Below are positions 47,194 through 58,466 of a stretch of DNA of 64,000 nucleotides, piece by piece (the stretch's first letter is position 1; every line of letters begins with the position of its first letter). The DNA is from Cellulomonas denverensis (GTDB lineage Bacteria > Actinomycetota > Actinomycetes > Actinomycetales > Cellulomonadaceae): positions 465,877 to 529,876 of the forward strand of contig NZ_JAAXOX010000003.1 in the NCBI RefSeq assembly GCF_012396125.1, written 5' to 3'. Position numbers and translations under genes: made by a program. The notes under the pieces are model-generated. The model searched no databases. It saw nothing but the letters and a program-made list of their open reading frames with translations, and was not told the origin of the DNA.

Positions 47194-48115
47194 GCAGCGG
47201 GACCGCCGGCCGCGGCGACCGACCGCGGCCGACGGCCTGCTGATCGTCGACAAGCCGGCGGGGTGGACCAGCCACGACGTGGTCGCCAAGGCGCGCTGGC
47301 TGGCCGGCACCCGCAAGGTCGGGCACGCCGGGACGCTGGACCCGATGGCCACCGGGGTGCTGGTGCTCGGGGTCGGGCGCGCGACCCGGCTGCTGACCTA
47401 CGTGGTGGGCGCGGACAAGGAGTACCGGGCGACCATCCGGCTCGGGGTGTCCACCACCACCGACGACGCCGAGGGCGAGGTGGTCGCCCGGACCCCGGTG
47501 CCGGAGGTCCCCGGTGGGCTGGCCGAGGCGGTGCGGGCACTGACCGGGCCGATCCAGCAGGTGCCCAGCTCGGTGAGCGCGATCAAGATCGACGGGCAGC
47601 GGGCCTACGCCCGGGTGCGCGCCGGTGAGGACGTGCAGCTGACCGCGCGGCCGGTGACGATGCACGAGTTCGAGGTCGGGGAGGTCCGGGCCGCCGACGG
47701 GATCGTGGACCTCGACGTCCGGGTGGTGTGCTCCTCCGGGACCTACATCCGCGCGCTGGCCCGCGACCTGGGCATCGCGCTCGGCGTCGGCGGGCACCTG
47801 ACGATGCTGCGCCGGACCCGGGTCGGCGGCTACCCGGTCGAGTCGGCGCGCACGCTGGACGAGCTGGAGGCCTGGCCGATGGACCGGCCGCTGGACACCC
47901 TGCCGCTGGCCGACGCGGCCCGGGCGACCTTCCCGGTGCGTGAGCTGACCGGCCCCGAGGCGGTTGCGCTGGGGCACGGGCAGCGGATCGCGCCCAGCGG
48001 GGTGGACGGGGCCGAGCGGACCGTCGCGGCGATCGGGCCGGGCGGGGACCTGGTGGCATTGATCGAGGACCGGGGTCCGCAGGCCCGGCCGGTGCTGGTG
48101 TTCGCTGCACCCTGA
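47183..48115 (+). CDS. truB: tRNA pseudouridine55 synthase TruB
   Basis: Makes pseudouridine 55 in the tRNA T-loop. 310 residues. The catalytic Asp53 is in [19 protein letters not shown]. Other segments: [52 protein letters not shown]-like C-terminal domain is present. The start overlaps the rbfA end by 11 nt, a tight coupling. Confidence 0.97.
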   Translation: MPAEQRDRRPRRPTAADGLLIVDKPAGWTSHDVVAKARWLAGTRKVGHAGTLDPMATGVLVLGVGRATRLLTYVVGADKEYRATIRLGVSTTTDDAEGEVVARTPVPEVPGGLAEAVRALTGPIQQVPSSVSAIKIDGQRAYARVRAGEDVQLTARPVTMHEFEVGEVRAADGIVDLDVRVVCSSGTYIRALARDLGIALGVGGHLTMLRRTRVGGYPVESARTLDELEAWPMDRPLDTLPLADAARATFPVRELTGPEAVALGHGQRIAPSGVDGAERTVAAIGPGGDLVALIEDRGPQARPVLVFAAP

Positions 48116-48185
48116 CCGGTGCGCGCCGGGGTGCCGCCGGACGTGGGATGCTGGGCCGTCGTCGTAGGAGAGAGTGGAGCCGCGC

Positions 48186-49184
48186 GTGCAGTGCTGGACC
48201 GGACTCGGGCAGGTGCCCGGGGATTTCGGGCCCTCGGTGGTCACCATCGGCAACTTCGACGGGGTGCATCGCGGGCACGCCAGCGTGCTGGCCCGGATGG
48301 TCGCGGATGCCCGGGCGGCCGGACTGGCCACCGTGGCGGTGACCTTCACCCCGCACCCGCAGCGGGTGCACCGGCCGGAGACCGCGCCGCCGCTGCTCAC
48401 CGGGGACGCAGACCGGCTGGAGCTGCTGGCCGGCACCGGCCTGGATGCGGTGCTGCTGGTCGAGTACACCCTGGACTTCGCCCGGCAGACCCCGGAGGAG
48501 TTCGTCCGGACCTATCTGGTGGACGGGCTGCGCGCCCGGACCGTGGTGGTGGGCCGGGACGTGCGCTTCGGCCGGGACAACTCCGGCGACCTGGGCACGA
48601 TGCGCGAGCTGGGGGAGCGCTACGGCTTCACGGTGCGGGTGATCGAGGACGTGACCGGGGCGCCGGACGTCACCGCCGCCGAGCAGGGCGACCGCCGCTG
48701 GTCCTCCACCTGGGTGCGCGAGCTGCTGGCCGCCGGGGACGTCCGGGCGGCGGCGACCGTGCTGGGCCACCCGCACCGGATGCGCGGGGTGGTGGTGCAC
48801 GGCGACGCGCGCGGCCGCGAGTTGGGCTTCCCGACCGCCAACCTGGAGCCGGAGTCCGAGGGCATGGTGCCCGCGGACGGGGTGTACGCCGGCTGGCTGC
48901 GAGTGGTCCGCCCCGCCGGTGGGCAGCCGCAACCGTCCGGGGAGTGCGCCCCGCTGCCGGCCGCGATCTCGGTGGGCACCAACCCGACCTTCGACGGCGA
49001 GCAGCGCCGGGTGGAGGCCTACGTGCTGGACCGCACCGACCTGGACCTGTACGGCGCCCAGGTGGTGCTGGAGTTCGTGGCCCGGATGCGCCCGACGCTG
49101 CGGTTCACCGACATCGAGGCGCTGATCGAGCAGATGCACACCGACGTCGCCGCGGTGCGTGAGGTCCTGGGTCTGTCCGGCTGA
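48186..49184 (+). CDS. ribF: Bifunctional riboflavin kinase/FAD synthetase
   Basis: Converts riboflavin to FMN and FAD. 332 residues from GTG 48186, chosen because GGAG lies 6 nt upstream and the resulting [11 protein letters not shown] matches the family; GTG 48174 is four codons longer. FAD synthetase domain: [20 protein letters not shown] and [16 protein letters not shown]. Flavokinase domain: [20 protein letters not shown] and [10 protein letters not shown]. Complete. Confidence 0.96.
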   Translation: MQCWTGLGQVPGDFGPSVVTIGNFDGVHRGHASVLARMVADARAAGLATVAVTFTPHPQRVHRPETAPPLLTGDADRLELLAGTGLDAVLLVEYTLDFARQTPEEFVRTYLVDGLRARTVVVGRDVRFGRDNSGDLGTMRELGERYGFTVRVIEDVTGAPDVTAAEQGDRRWSSTWVRELLAAGDVRAAATVLGHPHRMRGVVVHGDARGRELGFPTANLEPESEGMVPADGVYAGWLRVVRPAGGQPQPSGECAPLPAAISVGTNPTFDGEQRRVEAYVLDRTDLDLYGAQVVLEFVARMRPTLRFTDIEALIEQMHTDVAAVREVLGLSG

Positions 49185-49190
49185 TAGGGT
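49185..49190 (+). promoter_or_regulatory. rpsO promoter (extended -10)
   Basis: TAGGGT preceded by TGA gives a TGnTANNNT extended -10, directly after the ribF stop. It implies an rpsO leader of about 80 nt. Confidence 0.45.
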
Positions 49191-49275
49191 TGCCTCGCCG
49201 TCAGAACGGCCGCGGACCGAGAGCGCCCGGGTGGACCTGCCCCGGAGCACCGCGCAACGACATTCAAGGAGAGTC

Positions 49276-49545
49276 GTGCCCCTCGACAACGACACCAAGA
49301 AGTCCATCATCGCCGAGTACGCCACCCACGAGGGCGACACCGGCTCCCCGGAGGTCCAGATCGCGCTGCTGACGCGGCGGATCAACGACCTGAACGAGCA
49401 CCTCAAGGAGCACAAGCACGACCACCACAGCCGGCGCGGCCTGCTGCTGCTGGTCGGCCAGCGTCGTCGGCTCCAGGCGTACCTGCAGAAGACCGACATC
49501 ACCCGCTACCGCGCCCTGATCGAGCGGCTCGGCCTGCGGCGATGA
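49276..49545 (+). CDS. rpsO: 30S ribosomal protein S15
   Basis: 89 residues, exact family length. GTG 49276 follows AAGGAGAG. Characteristic [40 protein letters not shown] and [21 protein letters not shown]15 nucleates the central domain of the 30S. Followed by a terminator-like hairpin and then pnp. Confidence 0.98.
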   Translation: MPLDNDTKKSIIAEYATHEGDTGSPEVQIALLTRRINDLNEHLKEHKHDHHSRRGLLLLVGQRRRLQAYLQKTDITRYRALIERLGLRR

Positions 49546-49553
49546 CCGCGTGA

Positions 49554-49585
49554 CCAGCCCGGACCCCAGGCGGGGTCCGGGCTGG
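49554..49585 (+). terminator. rpsO terminator hairpin
   Basis: Perfect 14-bp stem (CCAGCCCGGACCCC and its complement) with an AGGC loop, 8 nt after the rpsO stop. No U-tract. Confidence 0.65.
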
Positions 49586-49748
49586 TCCTGCGTCAGGGGC
49601 CGGATGTCCCTGACGCACCATCCGAAAGACCCGAGCGCCCGTCCGGTCTCGTCCGGTCCTCGGTAGTGGGTCACGGAGCACACGCTCCGTGGACCTCGAT
49701 CGAAGACCGCCGCGGCCCGGGAGCTCACGAACCCGAAGGAGGGCACCC
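49586..49748 (+). ncRNA. Structured pnp leader (possible Actino-pnp motif)
   Basis: Two further perfect hairpins precede pnp: TGCGTCAGGG with its complement (49589-49616, 9-nt loop) and CACGGAGC-ACAC-GCTCCGTG (49672-49691). A conserved Actino-pnp RNA upstream of pnp is known in actinobacteria, and pnp leaders are commonly cut by RNase III for autoregulation. Whether this one matches the published motif needs a covariance-model search. Confidence 0.45.
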
Positions 49749-51962
49749 GTGGAGGGTCCCGAGATCCAGTTCGCCGAGGCCGTCATTGACAACGGCTCGT
49801 TCGGCACCCGCACCGTCCGCTTCGAGACCGGACGGCTGGCCAAGCAGGCCGCCGGTTCGGCGATGGCCTACCTGGACGGCGAGACCGCCCTGCTGTCGGC
49901 CACCACGGCGGGCAAGCACCCCAAGGACCAGTTCGACTTCTTCCCGCTGACGGTGGACGTCGAGGAGCGGCAGTACGCCGCCGGCAAGATCCCCGGCTCG
50001 TTCTTCCGTCGCGAGGGCCGTCCCTCGACCGACGCGATCCTGGCCTGCCGCCTGATCGACCGCCCGCTGCGCCCGCTGTTCGTCAAGGGCCTGCGCAACG
50101 AGGTCCAGGTCGTCATCACCGTGCTGGCGATCCACCCGGACGACGCCTACGACGTGCTGGCGATCAACGCCGCGTCCATCTCCACCCAGATCTCCGGCCT
50201 GCCGTTCTCCGGCCCGGTCGGCGCCGTGCGGATCGCCCTGATCGACGGCCAGTGGGTGGCCTTCCCCCGGTACACCGAGCGGGAGCGCGCCACCTTCGAG
50301 ATCGTCGTGGCCGGCCGGGTCGTCGGTGACGACGTCGCGATCGCCATGATCGAGGCCGAGGCGCCGGAGAAGTCCTGGAACCTGATCAAGGACGAGGGCG
50401 GCGTCGCCCCCACCGAGGAGAAGGTCGCCGAGGGACTGGAGGCCGCCAAGCCCTTCATCCGAGTGCTGGTCGAGGCGCAGCAGGAGCTGGCCGCCAAGGC
50501 CGCCAAGGAGGTGCGGGAATTCCCGACCTTCCCGGACTACCAGCCCGACGCCTACGCCGCCGTGGAGAAGGCCGCCGAGGCCAAGCTGCACGAGGCGATG
50601 TCGATCGCGGACAAGCAGTCCCGCGAGACCCGCCAGGACGAGGTGAAGGCCGAGGTCCTCGCGGAGCTCGCCGGCGAGTTCGAGGGCCGGGAGAAGGAGC
50701 TGTCCGCCGCGGTCCGTGCGGTCACCAAGAAGGTCATCCGCCAGCGGATCCTCACCGACGGCTTCCGGATCGACGGGCGTGGCCTGCGGGACATCCGCAC
50801 CCTGTCCGCCGAGGTCGAGGTGCTGCCCCGCGTGCACGGCTCGGCGCTGTTCGAGCGCGGCGAGACCCAGATCATGGGTGTCACCACGCTGAACATGCTC
50901 CGGATGGAGCAGCAGCTGGACACGCTGTCGCCGGAGACCCGCAAGCGGTACATGCACAACTACAACTTCCCGCCCTACTCCACCGGTGAGACCGGCCGAG
51001 TCGGGTCGCCGAAGCGCCGCGAGATCGGTCACGGCGCGCTGGCCGAGCGGGCGCTGATCCCGGTGCTGCCCTCGCGCGAGGAGTTCCCCTACGCGATCCG
51101 CCAGGTCTCCGAGGCGCTGGGCTCCAACGGCTCGACCTCGATGGGCTCGGTCTGCGCCAGCACCCTGTCGCTGCTGAACGCCGGTGTGCCGCTGCGCGCC
51201 CCGGTCGCCGGCATCGCGATGGGCCTGGTCTCCGACACGGTGGACGGGGAGACCCGCTACGCCGCGCTGACCGACATCCTCGGTGCCGAGGACGCCTTCG
51301 GTGACATGGACTTCAAGGTCGCCGGTACCCGCGAGTTCGTCACCGCGATCCAGCTGGACACCAAGCTCGACGGCATCCCCGCCTCGGTGCTGGCGGACGC
51401 GCTGACCCAGGCCAAGGAGGCTCGCCTGGCGATCCTCGACGTGCTGAACGAGGCCATCGACGTCCCGGACGAGATGTCCCCGAACGCCCCGCGCGTGATC
51501 TCGGTGAAGGTGCCGGTCGACAAGATCGGCGAGGTCATCGGCCCCAAGGGCAAGATGATCAACCAGATCCAGGAGGAGACCGGCGCCGACATCTCGATCG
51601 AGGACGACGGCACGGTCTACATCGGCGCCACCGACGGTCCGTCGGCGGAGGCCGCGCGGGCGGCGGTCAACGCGATCGCCAACCCGCACATGCCCGAGGT
51701 GGGCGAGCGCTTCGTCGGGACCGTGGTCAAGACCACGACCTTCGGCGCCTTCGTCTCGCTGTCCCCGGGCAAGGACGGCCTGCTGCACATCTCGCAGATC
51801 CGTCGCCTGGTCGGCGGCAAGCGGGTGGAGAACGTCGAGGACGTGCTGAAGATCGGCCAGAAGGTCCAGGTCGAGATCGGCGAGATCGACCCGCGCGGCA
51901 AGCTGTCGCTGCACGCCGTGGTCGAGGACACCGAGGGCGACGAGAAGAAGGCCGACGCCTGA
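49749..51962 (+). CDS. pnp: Polyribonucleotide nucleotidyltransferase (PNPase)
   Basis: 3'-5' phosphorolytic exoribonuclease. 737 residues from GTG 49749 (GAAGGAGG upstream). Two RNase PH domains (first: [20 protein letters not shown]; second: [17 protein letters not shown]), separated by an all-helical domain. KH domain: [21 protein letters not shown]1 domain: [20 protein letters not shown]. Complete. The M16 peptidase gene begins one base after its stop. Confidence 0.98.
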   Translation: MEGPEIQFAEAVIDNGSFGTRTVRFETGRLAKQAAGSAMAYLDGETALLSATTAGKHPKDQFDFFPLTVDVEERQYAAGKIPGSFFRREGRPSTDAILACRLIDRPLRPLFVKGLRNEVQVVITVLAIHPDDAYDVLAINAASISTQISGLPFSGPVGAVRIALIDGQWVAFPRYTERERATFEIVVAGRVVGDDVAIAMIEAEAPEKSWNLIKDEGGVAPTEEKVAEGLEAAKPFIRVLVEAQQELAAKAAKEVREFPTFPDYQPDAYAAVEKAAEAKLHEAMSIADKQSRETRQDEVKAEVLAELAGEFEGREKELSAAVRAVTKKVIRQRILTDGFRIDGRGLRDIRTLSAEVEVLPRVHGSALFERGETQIMGVTTLNMLRMEQQLDTLSPETRKRYMHNYNFPPYSTGETGRVGSPKRREIGHGALAERALIPVLPSREEFPYAIRQVSEALGSNGSTSMGSVCASTLSLLNAGVPLRAPVAGIAMGLVSDTVDGETRYAALTDILGAEDAFGDMDFKVAGTREFVTAIQLDTKLDGIPASVLADALTQAKEARLAILDVLNEAIDVPDEMSPNAPRVISVKVPVDKIGEVIGPKGKMINQIQEETGADISIEDDGTVYIGATDGPSAEAARAAVNAIANPHMPEVGERFVGTVVKTTTFGAFVSLSPGKDGLLHISQIRRLVGGKRVENVEDVLKIGQKVQVEIGEIDPRGKLSLHAVVEDTEGDEKKADA

Positions 51963-51963
51963 C

Positions 51964-53289
51964 GTGCCACTGCACCTCCCGCTCGTCGCCCCGGGTGAGT
52001 CCGGGGCCGAGCTGACCTCCGCCGGGCAGGACGGCGACGACATCCGTCGCTCCGTCCTGCCCGGCGGGGTGCGCCTGCTCACCGAGCGCGTCCCCGGGAT
52101 GCGCTCGGTGAGCGTGGGCGCCTGGGTCGGTGTCGGGTCCCGGGACGAGAGCGACGGCCACCACGGCTCGACGCACTTCTTGGAGCACCTGCTGTTCAAG
52201 GGCACCGCCCGCCGCTCCGCGATGGACATCGCCGAGGCCTTCGACGAGGTCGGCGGCGAGGCCAACGCGGCCACCGGCAAGGAGCACACCTGCTACTACG
52301 CGCGGGTGCTCGACGAGGACCTGACCATGGCGACCGACGTGATCGCCGACATGGTCACCTCCGCCCGGCTGGACGCCGAGGAACTGGAGACCGAGCGCGG
52401 GGTCATCCTCGAAGAGCTCGCGATGAACGACGACGACCCGAGCGATGTGGCGCACGAGCGCTTCGCCGCGGTCGTCCTGGGCGACCACGAGCTGGGCCGC
52501 CCGATCGGTGGCACGCCGGAGACGATCCGTGCGGTGCCCCGGGAGGCGGTGTGGGAGCACTACCGCCAGCATTACCGCCCCGACACCCTGGTGGTCACCG
52601 CCGCCGGCGGGGTGGACCACGACGCCCTGGCCGCCCAGGTGGTTCAGGCCCTGGCCGACGGTGGTTGGGAGCTGCGCGACGGGGTCGCCCCCGCCGGACG
52701 CCGCACCGCCACCGAGGCGATCGTGCCCGCCGGTGGCACCCGGGTCACGGTGACCCGGAGCACCGAGCAGGCCAACGTCCTGGTCGGCGGCGTGGGGATC
52801 ACCGCCACCGACCCCCGCCGGTTCACCCTCTCGGTGCTGAACGCGGTGCTGGGCGGCGGGATGTCCTCGCGGCTGTTCCAGGAGATCCGGGAGAAGCGCG
52901 GCCTGGCGTACTCCACCTACTCCTTCGCCGCCGGGCACGCCGACACCGGCATCTTCGGGCTGTACGCCGGCTGCACCCCCGCCAAGGTGGACCAGGTCAC
53001 CGACCTGCTGATCGCCGAGTGGGAGCGGCTGGCCGACGGTGGCATCACCGAGGCGGAGCTGCGCCGGTCGATCGGGCAGCTGTCCGGTGGCCTGGTGCTC
53101 AACCTGGAGGACTCCGGGTCCCGGATGAGCCGGCTGGGCAAGTCCGAGCTGGTGCACGGCGAGCTGCTGTCCACCGAGGAGGCCCTGGAGCGGCTGCGCG
53201 CCGTCACCGCCGAGGACGTCCGGGTGCTGGCCGCCGAGTTGGCGTCCCGGCCGCGGTCGGTGGTCCGGGTCGGGCCGTTCGGGGACTGA
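51964..53289 (+). CDS. pepR: M16 family zinc peptidase (processing-peptidase-like)
   Basis: 441 residues. Inverted zinc motif HFLEH in HHGSTHFLEHLLFKGTAR, third ligand Glu in LETERGVILEELAMNDDDPS. The C-terminal M16 domain (TAEDVRVLAAELASRP) is present. Compare to mitochondrial processing peptidase beta. It follows pnp directly, the standard bacterial arrangement; PNPase coupling is positional. GTG start one base after the pnp stop; a GGCGACGAG purine run is upstream. Confidence 0.95.
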   Translation: MPLHLPLVAPGESGAELTSAGQDGDDIRRSVLPGGVRLLTERVPGMRSVSVGAWVGVGSRDESDGHHGSTHFLEHLLFKGTARRSAMDIAEAFDEVGGEANAATGKEHTCYYARVLDEDLTMATDVIADMVTSARLDAEELETERGVILEELAMNDDDPSDVAHERFAAVVLGDHELGRPIGGTPETIRAVPREAVWEHYRQHYRPDTLVVTAAGGVDHDALAAQVVQALADGGWELRDGVAPAGRRTATEAIVPAGGTRVTVTRSTEQANVLVGGVGITATDPRRFTLSVLNAVLGGGMSSRLFQEIREKRGLAYSTYSFAAGHADTGIFGLYAGCTPAKVDQVTDLLIAEWERLADGGITEAELRRSIGQLSGGLVLNLEDSGSRMSRLGKSELVHGELLSTEEALERLRAVTAEDVRVLAAELASRPRSVVRVGPFGD

Positions 53290-53309
53290 CCTCCCGGGCC
53301 GTCATCGGC

Positions 53310-53315
53310 CAAGAT
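53310..53315 (+). promoter_or_regulatory. Candidate -10 for a leaderless regulator transcript
   Basis: CAAGAT, then six bases (AGGGGG), then the ATG at 53322. The AGGGGG run is too close to the ATG for a normal ribosome binding site. Confidence 0.4.
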
Positions 53316-53321
53316 AGGGGG

Positions 53322-54140
53322 ATGAGCGCCCCCACCGTCCCCGCCCGGCGCCGCGTGCTGGTCCGCGGCGAGCTGGTGCACGACCTCACCGCGTTCACCG
53401 TGACCGATCCCGGCTTCCGGCTGGTGCTGCCCACCCCGCTGCCGACGCTGGTGCTGCGCGCGGACGCCGCGGAACGGGTCGACCTGCTCAGCGGCGAGCG
53501 CCAGGAGCTGCGCTCGGCACTGTGCGGGCCGAGCACCCGGCCGTGGGCGGTGCGCGAGCCGGCCGGGTCCCGGGTCACGGTGCTGCGGCTGCGGCCGGAG
53601 GCGCTGGTCCGGCTCGGGGTCGGGGAACCGCGGGCGCTGGTGGACGGGACGACGGCGTGGGAGGCGGTGAGGGCTGGCGTGGACGCCGGGTCGGAGGGTG
53701 CCGCCGTGCCGGAAACTGCCGCCGTGCCGGGGGACGCCGGGCTGGATGACGGACGCGCGCTGGACCGGGAGCTGGCCGCGCGGGCGATGCCGCGGGACCC
53801 GGTGCTCCGCCAGCGGCTCGGCGAGGCGGTCGGCCTGATCCTGGCCGAGCGCGGGCTGGTGACCGCCGTCGACGTCGCCCGGGCCGCGCAGGTTCCACCG
53901 TCCGAGCTGTTCCGGCTGCTGGACGAGGCGGTCGGCACCGGTCCGGAGCAACTGGCCGCCGCCCAGCGCCTGCGCTGCACGGTGCGGGACGCGGTGCCCG
54001 CCGGTGCGCCACTGGGCCGGGTGCTGACCGTGCTGGGCGACCTGCGGGCGCTGCCGCCCCGGGAACTGCTCCGGCTGGGGCTGGACCACCTCGGCCTGGA
54101 ACAGCTGGTCCGCCGGGGTGCGGCGCTGCCCCTGGGTTAG
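53322..54140 (+). CDS. AraC-like regulator with one recognisable helix-turn-helix
   Basis: 272 residues. The N-terminal half (VTDPGFRLVLPTPLPTLVLR, CGPSTRPWAVREPAGS, VTVLRLRPEALVRLGVGEPR) resembles the sensor half of AraC proteins. One HTH is visible: VTAVDVARAAQVPPSELFRL. The segment where AraC's second HTH should be (VLTVLGDLRALPPRELLRLG) is divergent. The middle has a Val/Gly/Asp-rich linker. Regulator assignment is tentative. Its stop TAG forms part of the dapB -10 hexamer. Confidence 0.55.
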   Translation: MSAPTVPARRRVLVRGELVHDLTAFTVTDPGFRLVLPTPLPTLVLRADAAERVDLLSGERQELRSALCGPSTRPWAVREPAGSRVTVLRLRPEALVRLGVGEPRALVDGTTAWEAVRAGVDAGSEGAAVPETAAVPGDAGLDDGRALDRELAARAMPRDPVLRQRLGEAVGLILAERGLVTAVDVARAAQVPPSELFRLLDEAVGTGPEQLAAAQRLRCTVRDAVPAGAPLGRVLTVLGDLRALPPRELLRLGLDHLGLEQLVRRGAALPLG

Positions 54141-54143
54141 GGT
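54138..54143 (+). promoter_or_regulatory. dapB -10 overlapping the upstream stop codon
   Basis: TAGGGT: its first three bases are the regulator's TAG stop. It ends 8 nt before the dapB GTG at 54152; no Shine-Dalgarno sequence. Confidence 0.45.
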
Positions 54144-54145
54144 GA

Positions 54146-54903
<758 letters not shown>

Positions 54904-54904
<1 letters not shown>

Positions 54905-55377
54905 TGGGCGGTCGGCGGCGCACCTCGCTGATCGCGGCGGTGGCGCTCACCGCGCTGCTCGGGCTCTACCTCTGGCTGGTGCTCGGCCGGTCGGTGGCCC
55001 TGATCCGCACCGGTGAACCGGCCGGGATCGGGCTCGGCCTCGGCTTCGCGGTGCTGCCGCTGCTGGTCCTGGTGCTGGTCGCCCGGGAGTGGTTCCTGGC
55101 GATCGACGTGCAGCGAATGGCGGACACCCTGGCCGAGCGGGACGAGCTCCCGGTGGACGACCTGCCCCGGTCGCCCGGTGGCCGGATCGACCGGGCCGCT
55201 GCGGTCGCCGCCTTCGACCAGGCGCGGACCGAGGCGGAACAGGCCGCCGACGACGACTGGGGCGCCTGGTACCGGCTGGCCTTCGCCTACGAGGCGGCCG
55301 GCGACCGGAAGCGCGCCCGCGCCACGCTGCGTACCGCCTCCCGGATCCACCGCGGACGGGGGACCGGCAGCGAGTAG
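54904..55377 (+). CDS. Membrane protein with TPR-like C-terminus
   Basis: 157 residues. Two N-terminal membrane helices (about 8-26 and 43-62: SLIAAVALTALLGLYLWLVL and GLGLGFAVLPLLVLVLVARE). The cytoplasmic C-terminus ends in a TPR-like pair of helices (WYRLAFAYEAAGDRKRARAT). This family is found after dapB in several actinobacteria; function unknown. Coupled to dapB by TGATG. Confidence 0.85.
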
Positions 55378-55408
55378 CGGGCCCCTGCTGGTCAGGGCGT
55401 CGGCCCGC
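55377..55408. terminator. Bidirectional terminator between the membrane protein and GNAT genes
   Basis: GCGGGCC pairs with GGCCCGC, with an inner CCTG/CAGG stem, starting at the last base of the upstream stop codon. Convergent gene ends flank it. Confidence 0.45.
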
Positions 55409-55476
55409 GACTGGTGCCGCCCTGCCGATCGAGGCGTCCGCCCGCGTCGGGTGCGGTCGCGCCCCCGGGCCGTGGC

Positions 55477-56037
55477 TCAGAACTCGGCGGCCCACAGGTG
55501 CTCGGTGAGCTCGCGCGGGTCGCCCTCGTTGCCGAGCCGGCGACGGGCGCCCATGTCGTCCAGGCCGGCCGAACCGAGGAACTGCTCGCGCACCGCGTCG
55601 CCGTCCAGCACCCAGGTCTGCACGCTGGTCGCCCGGTCCTCGTCCCGCAGCAGGTCCACCACCGCGGCGAGCAGCCGGGAGCCGTGCCCGGCCCGCCGTG
55701 CCTCCGGCAGCACCTCCAGCGCCAGGATCTCCCCGCCGGGCCGGTCGTCGCCGCTGTCCACCGGTGCGGTGACCGGGGCGACCGAGGCGAAGCCGACCAG
55801 CCGCGGTCCGTGCATCGCCACCAGCACCCGGAACCCCGGACCGGGCGGGGTGCTGATCGCCTGCGCCCACTGCGCGGTGAGCTGTGCCGGGTCGATCCCG
55901 TCCAGCACCGCGTCGCCGAGCGCCTCGGCCAGTCCCTCCCGCCAGGCGGCGAGCTGGACCCGCGCCACCTCCCGCTCGTCGCCGGGCACGGCGGGGCGGA
56001 CGGAGACGTCGGAGGTGGGGGTCAGCGGGCTGGTCAT
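55477..56037 (-). CDS. GNAT family N-acetyltransferase
   Basis: 186 residues. Acetyl-CoA motif A is in LALEVLPEARRAGHGSRLLA; motif B ends in LDGDAVREQFLGSAGLDD. The N-terminal VRPAVPGDEREVARVQLAAW strand is typical. Substrate unknown. Its ATG at 56037 is 4 nt after the upstream dehydrogenase's stop; a two-gene operon is likely. Confidence 0.92.
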   Translation of the reverse strand: MTSPLTPTSDVSVRPAVPGDEREVARVQLAAWREGLAEALGDAVLDGIDPAQLTAQWAQAISTPPGPGFRVLVAMHGPRLVGFASVAPVTAPVDSGDDRPGGEILALEVLPEARRAGHGSRLLAAVVDLLRDEDRATSVQTWVLDGDAVREQFLGSAGLDDMGARRRLGNEGDPRELTEHLWAAEF

Positions 56038-56041
56038 GGGC

Positions 56042-57514
56042 TCACCATGCCACGTACACCGGCTCCAGGTACTCCTCGATCCCCGCCTCGCCGCCCTCGC
56101 GCCCGATGCCGGACAGCTTGACGCCGCCGAAGGGCGCGCTGGCGTCGGAGACCATCCCGCGGTTGATCCCGATCATCCCGGCCTCCACCGCCTCGGTCAG
56201 GCGCAGCGCCCGGGACAGATCCCGGGTGTAGGCGTAGGCGACCAGGCCGAACTCGGTCGCGTTCGCCAGCGCGATGCCCTCGTCCTCGGTGGCGAAGGAG
56301 ACCACCGGGGCGACCGGGCCGAAGATCTCCTCGGTCACCGCCCGGGTGTCCGCCGGGACCCGGTCCAGCACGGTGGGCGGGTAGAAGTGCCCGCGGCCCC
56401 GGATCGGCTCCCCGCCGGTGCGCACCCGGGCACCGTCGTCCGTCGCCCGGGCCACCAGCTCCGCCACGTGGTCCACCGCCGCCGACTCGATCAGCGGCCC
56501 GACGGTCACGTCCGGTTCGGTGCCGTGCCCGACCCGCAGCCGCTCGAACGCCGCGGTCAGCCGGTCGGCGAACTCCGCGGCGACCGGCTCCTGGACCAGG
56601 AACCGGTTCGCGGCCACGCAGGTCTGCCCGGAGTTGCGCATCTTGGCCGCCACCGCCCCCTCGACCGCCGCGTCCAGGTCGGCATCGGCGAACACCAGGA
56701 ACGGCGCGTTGCCACCCAGCTCCATCGAGGTGCGCAGGATGTTCTGTGCCGCCTGGCCGAGCAGCGTCCGGCCGACCTCGGTGGACCCGGTGAAGGACAA
56801 CTTGCGCAGCCGCGGGTCGGCGATCACCGGGGAGGTGACCTTCCCGGAGGACGCGGTGGGGATGACCCCGATCACGCCCGGCGGCAGGTCCCGGGCGGCC
56901 AGCTCCTCCCGGATCAGCTCGGCGAAGAACGCGGTGGTCAACGGGGTGAGCCGGGCCGGCTTCACCACGATCGGGCAGCCCGCCGCCAGGGCCGGGGCGA
57001 CCTTGCGGGCGATCATCGCGATCGGGAAGTTCCACGGCGTGATCGCCAACGCCGGTCCCACCGGCCGGCGCAGCACCATCTGGTGGTGGGTGCCCGCCGG
57101 TGCCCGCCGGGCCAGTCCGTCCAGCCGCACCGCCTGCTCGGAGTACCAGCGCACGTACTCGGCGGCGTACTGCACCTCCGCCCGGGCCTCGGCCAGCGGC
57201 TTGCCACCCTCGGCGGTCACCAGGGCGGCGATGTCCTCGGTCCGGGCCACCATCACGTCGAACACCGCCCGCAGCAGGTCGGACCGGGTGCGCGGCGCAG
57301 CCTCCCGCCAGGCCGGGAACGCCCGGTCCGCCGCGTCCAGGGCCGCCAGGGCGTCCTCGGTGGTGGCGTCCGCCACATCGAACAGGGTCTCGCCGGTGCC
57401 CGGATCCTCGACCGGGAAGGTCCCGCCGCCGGTGGCCGGTCGCCACCGGCCGTCGATCAGCAGGCCGGTGGGCAGGTGGGCGGCGACGGTGGGCGGTAGG
57501 ACGGCGGCGGACAT
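56042..57514 (-). CDS. gabD: NAD(P)-dependent succinate-semialdehyde dehydrogenase
   Basis: Aldehyde dehydrogenase superfamily, 490 residues. [20 protein letters not shown] (cofactor-binding Asn), catalytic Glu in [13 protein letters not shown], catalytic Cys in [17 protein letters not shown], and SSADH-like R/S contacts. The best family match by eye is GabD; other aldehyde dehydrogenases cannot be excluded. GACACT lies 6 nt before the ATG (leaderless). Divergent from thyA. Confidence 0.88.
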   Translation of the reverse strand: MSAAVLPPTVAAHLPTGLLIDGRWRPATGGGTFPVEDPGTGETLFDVADATTEDALAALDAADRAFPAWREAAPRTRSDLLRAVFDVMVARTEDIAALVTAEGGKPLAEARAEVQYAAEYVRWYSEQAVRLDGLARRAPAGTHHQMVLRRPVGPALAITPWNFPIAMIARKVAPALAAGCPIVVKPARLTPLTTAFFAELIREELAARDLPPGVIGVIPTASSGKVTSPVIADPRLRKLSFTGSTEVGRTLLGQAAQNILRTSMELGGNAPFLVFADADLDAAVEGAVAAKMRNSGQTCVAANRFLVQEPVAAEFADRLTAAFERLRVGHGTEPDVTVGPLIESAAVDHVAELVARATDDGARVRTGGEPIRGRGHFYPPTVLDRVPADTRAVTEEIFGPVAPVVSFATEDEGIALANATEFGLVAYAYTRDLSRALRLTEAVEAGMIGINRGMVSDASAPFGGVKLSGIGREGGEAGIEEYLEPVYVAW

Positions 57515-57520
57515 GGGGCC

Positions 57521-57526
57521 AGTGTC
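57521..57526 (-). promoter_or_regulatory. Candidate -10 for the leaderless gabD transcript
   Basis: The minus strand reads GACACT, then six bases (GGCCCC), then ATG. Confidence 0.4.
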
Positions 57527-57626
57527 ACGCGGGGCGGTCGCCGGGGCACCCCGTGGGCTCCCGCGAAAGGCTGCTCGTCCCGCGTCGGGCAGGAGCGTGT
57601 CACTCCTCTCGTCGCCCTGCGCCGCC

Positions 57627-57632
57627 TACCAT
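57627..57632 (+). promoter_or_regulatory. Candidate -10 for a leaderless thyA transcript
   Basis: TACCAT, then eight bases (GGGGCCCC), then the ATG at 57641. No Shine-Dalgarno sequence. Confidence 0.4.
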
Positions 57633-57640
57633 GGGGCCCC

Positions 57641-58459
57641 ATGACCGAGCAGCCGTACGCCACGCGCACCACGCCCTACGAGGACCTGCTCCGGCTGGTG
57701 CTCGAGACCGGCACCGCGAAGTCGGACCGCACCGGCACCGGCACCCGCAGCGTGTTCGGGCACCAGATGCGCTTCGACCTGTCGCAGGGCTTCCCGCTGG
57801 TCACCACCAAGCGGGTGCACCTGCGCTCGATCGTGCAGGAGCTGCTCTGGTTCCTGCGGGGGGACTCCAACGTCCGCTGGTTGCAGGAGCGGAACGTCAC
57901 CATCTGGGACGAGTGGGCGGACCAGGACGGCGAGCTCGGCCCGGTGTACGGCGTGCAGTGGCGGTCCTGGCCGACCCCGGACGGCGGGCACATCGACCAG
58001 CTGACCGAGCTGCTGGCGAACCTGCGCCGGGACCCGGACTCGCGCCGGCACATCGTGTCGGCCTGGAACGTGGCCGAGATCCCGAACATGGCGCTGGCCC
58101 CGTGCCACGCGCTGTTCCAGTTCTACGTGGCGGACGGGAAGCTGTCCTGCCAGCTCTACCAGCGCTCGGCCGACCTGTTCCTCGGGGTGCCGTTCAACCT
58201 GGCGTCCTACGCGCTGCTCACGCACATGGTGGCCCAGCAGGTGGGGCTGCAGCCGGGCGACTTCGTCTGGACCGGCGGGGACTGCCACATCTACGACAAC
58301 CACGTCGACCAGGTGCGCGAGCAGCTGACCCGGGAGCCGTACCCGTTCCCGGCGCTGCACCTGCGCCAGGCGGACTCGCTGTTCGATTACACCCTGGAGG
58401 ACGTCGAGGTGGTCGGCTACCAGCACCACCCGACGATCAAGGCGCCGATCGCGGTCTGA
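57641..58459 (+). CDS. thyA: Thymidylate synthase ThyA
   Basis: Makes dTMP from dUMP with methylene-tetrahydrofolate. 272 residues. Catalytic Cys155 is in [12 protein letters not shown]; dUMP-binding segments [32 protein letters not shown] and [11 protein letters not shown] are intact. The usual partner folA is not next to it; azlD lies convergently 7 nt after the stop. Confidence 0.97.
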   Translation: MTEQPYATRTTPYEDLLRLVLETGTAKSDRTGTGTRSVFGHQMRFDLSQGFPLVTTKRVHLRSIVQELLWFLRGDSNVRWLQERNVTIWDEWADQDGELGPVYGVQWRSWPTPDGGHIDQLTELLANLRRDPDSRRHIVSAWNVAEIPNMALAPCHALFQFYVADGKLSCQLYQRSADLFLGVPFNLASYALLTHMVAQQVGLQPGDFVWTGGDCHIYDNHVDQVREQLTREPYPFPALHLRQADSLFDYTLEDVEVVGYQHHPTIKAPIAV

Positions 58460-58466
58460 GACCGGG

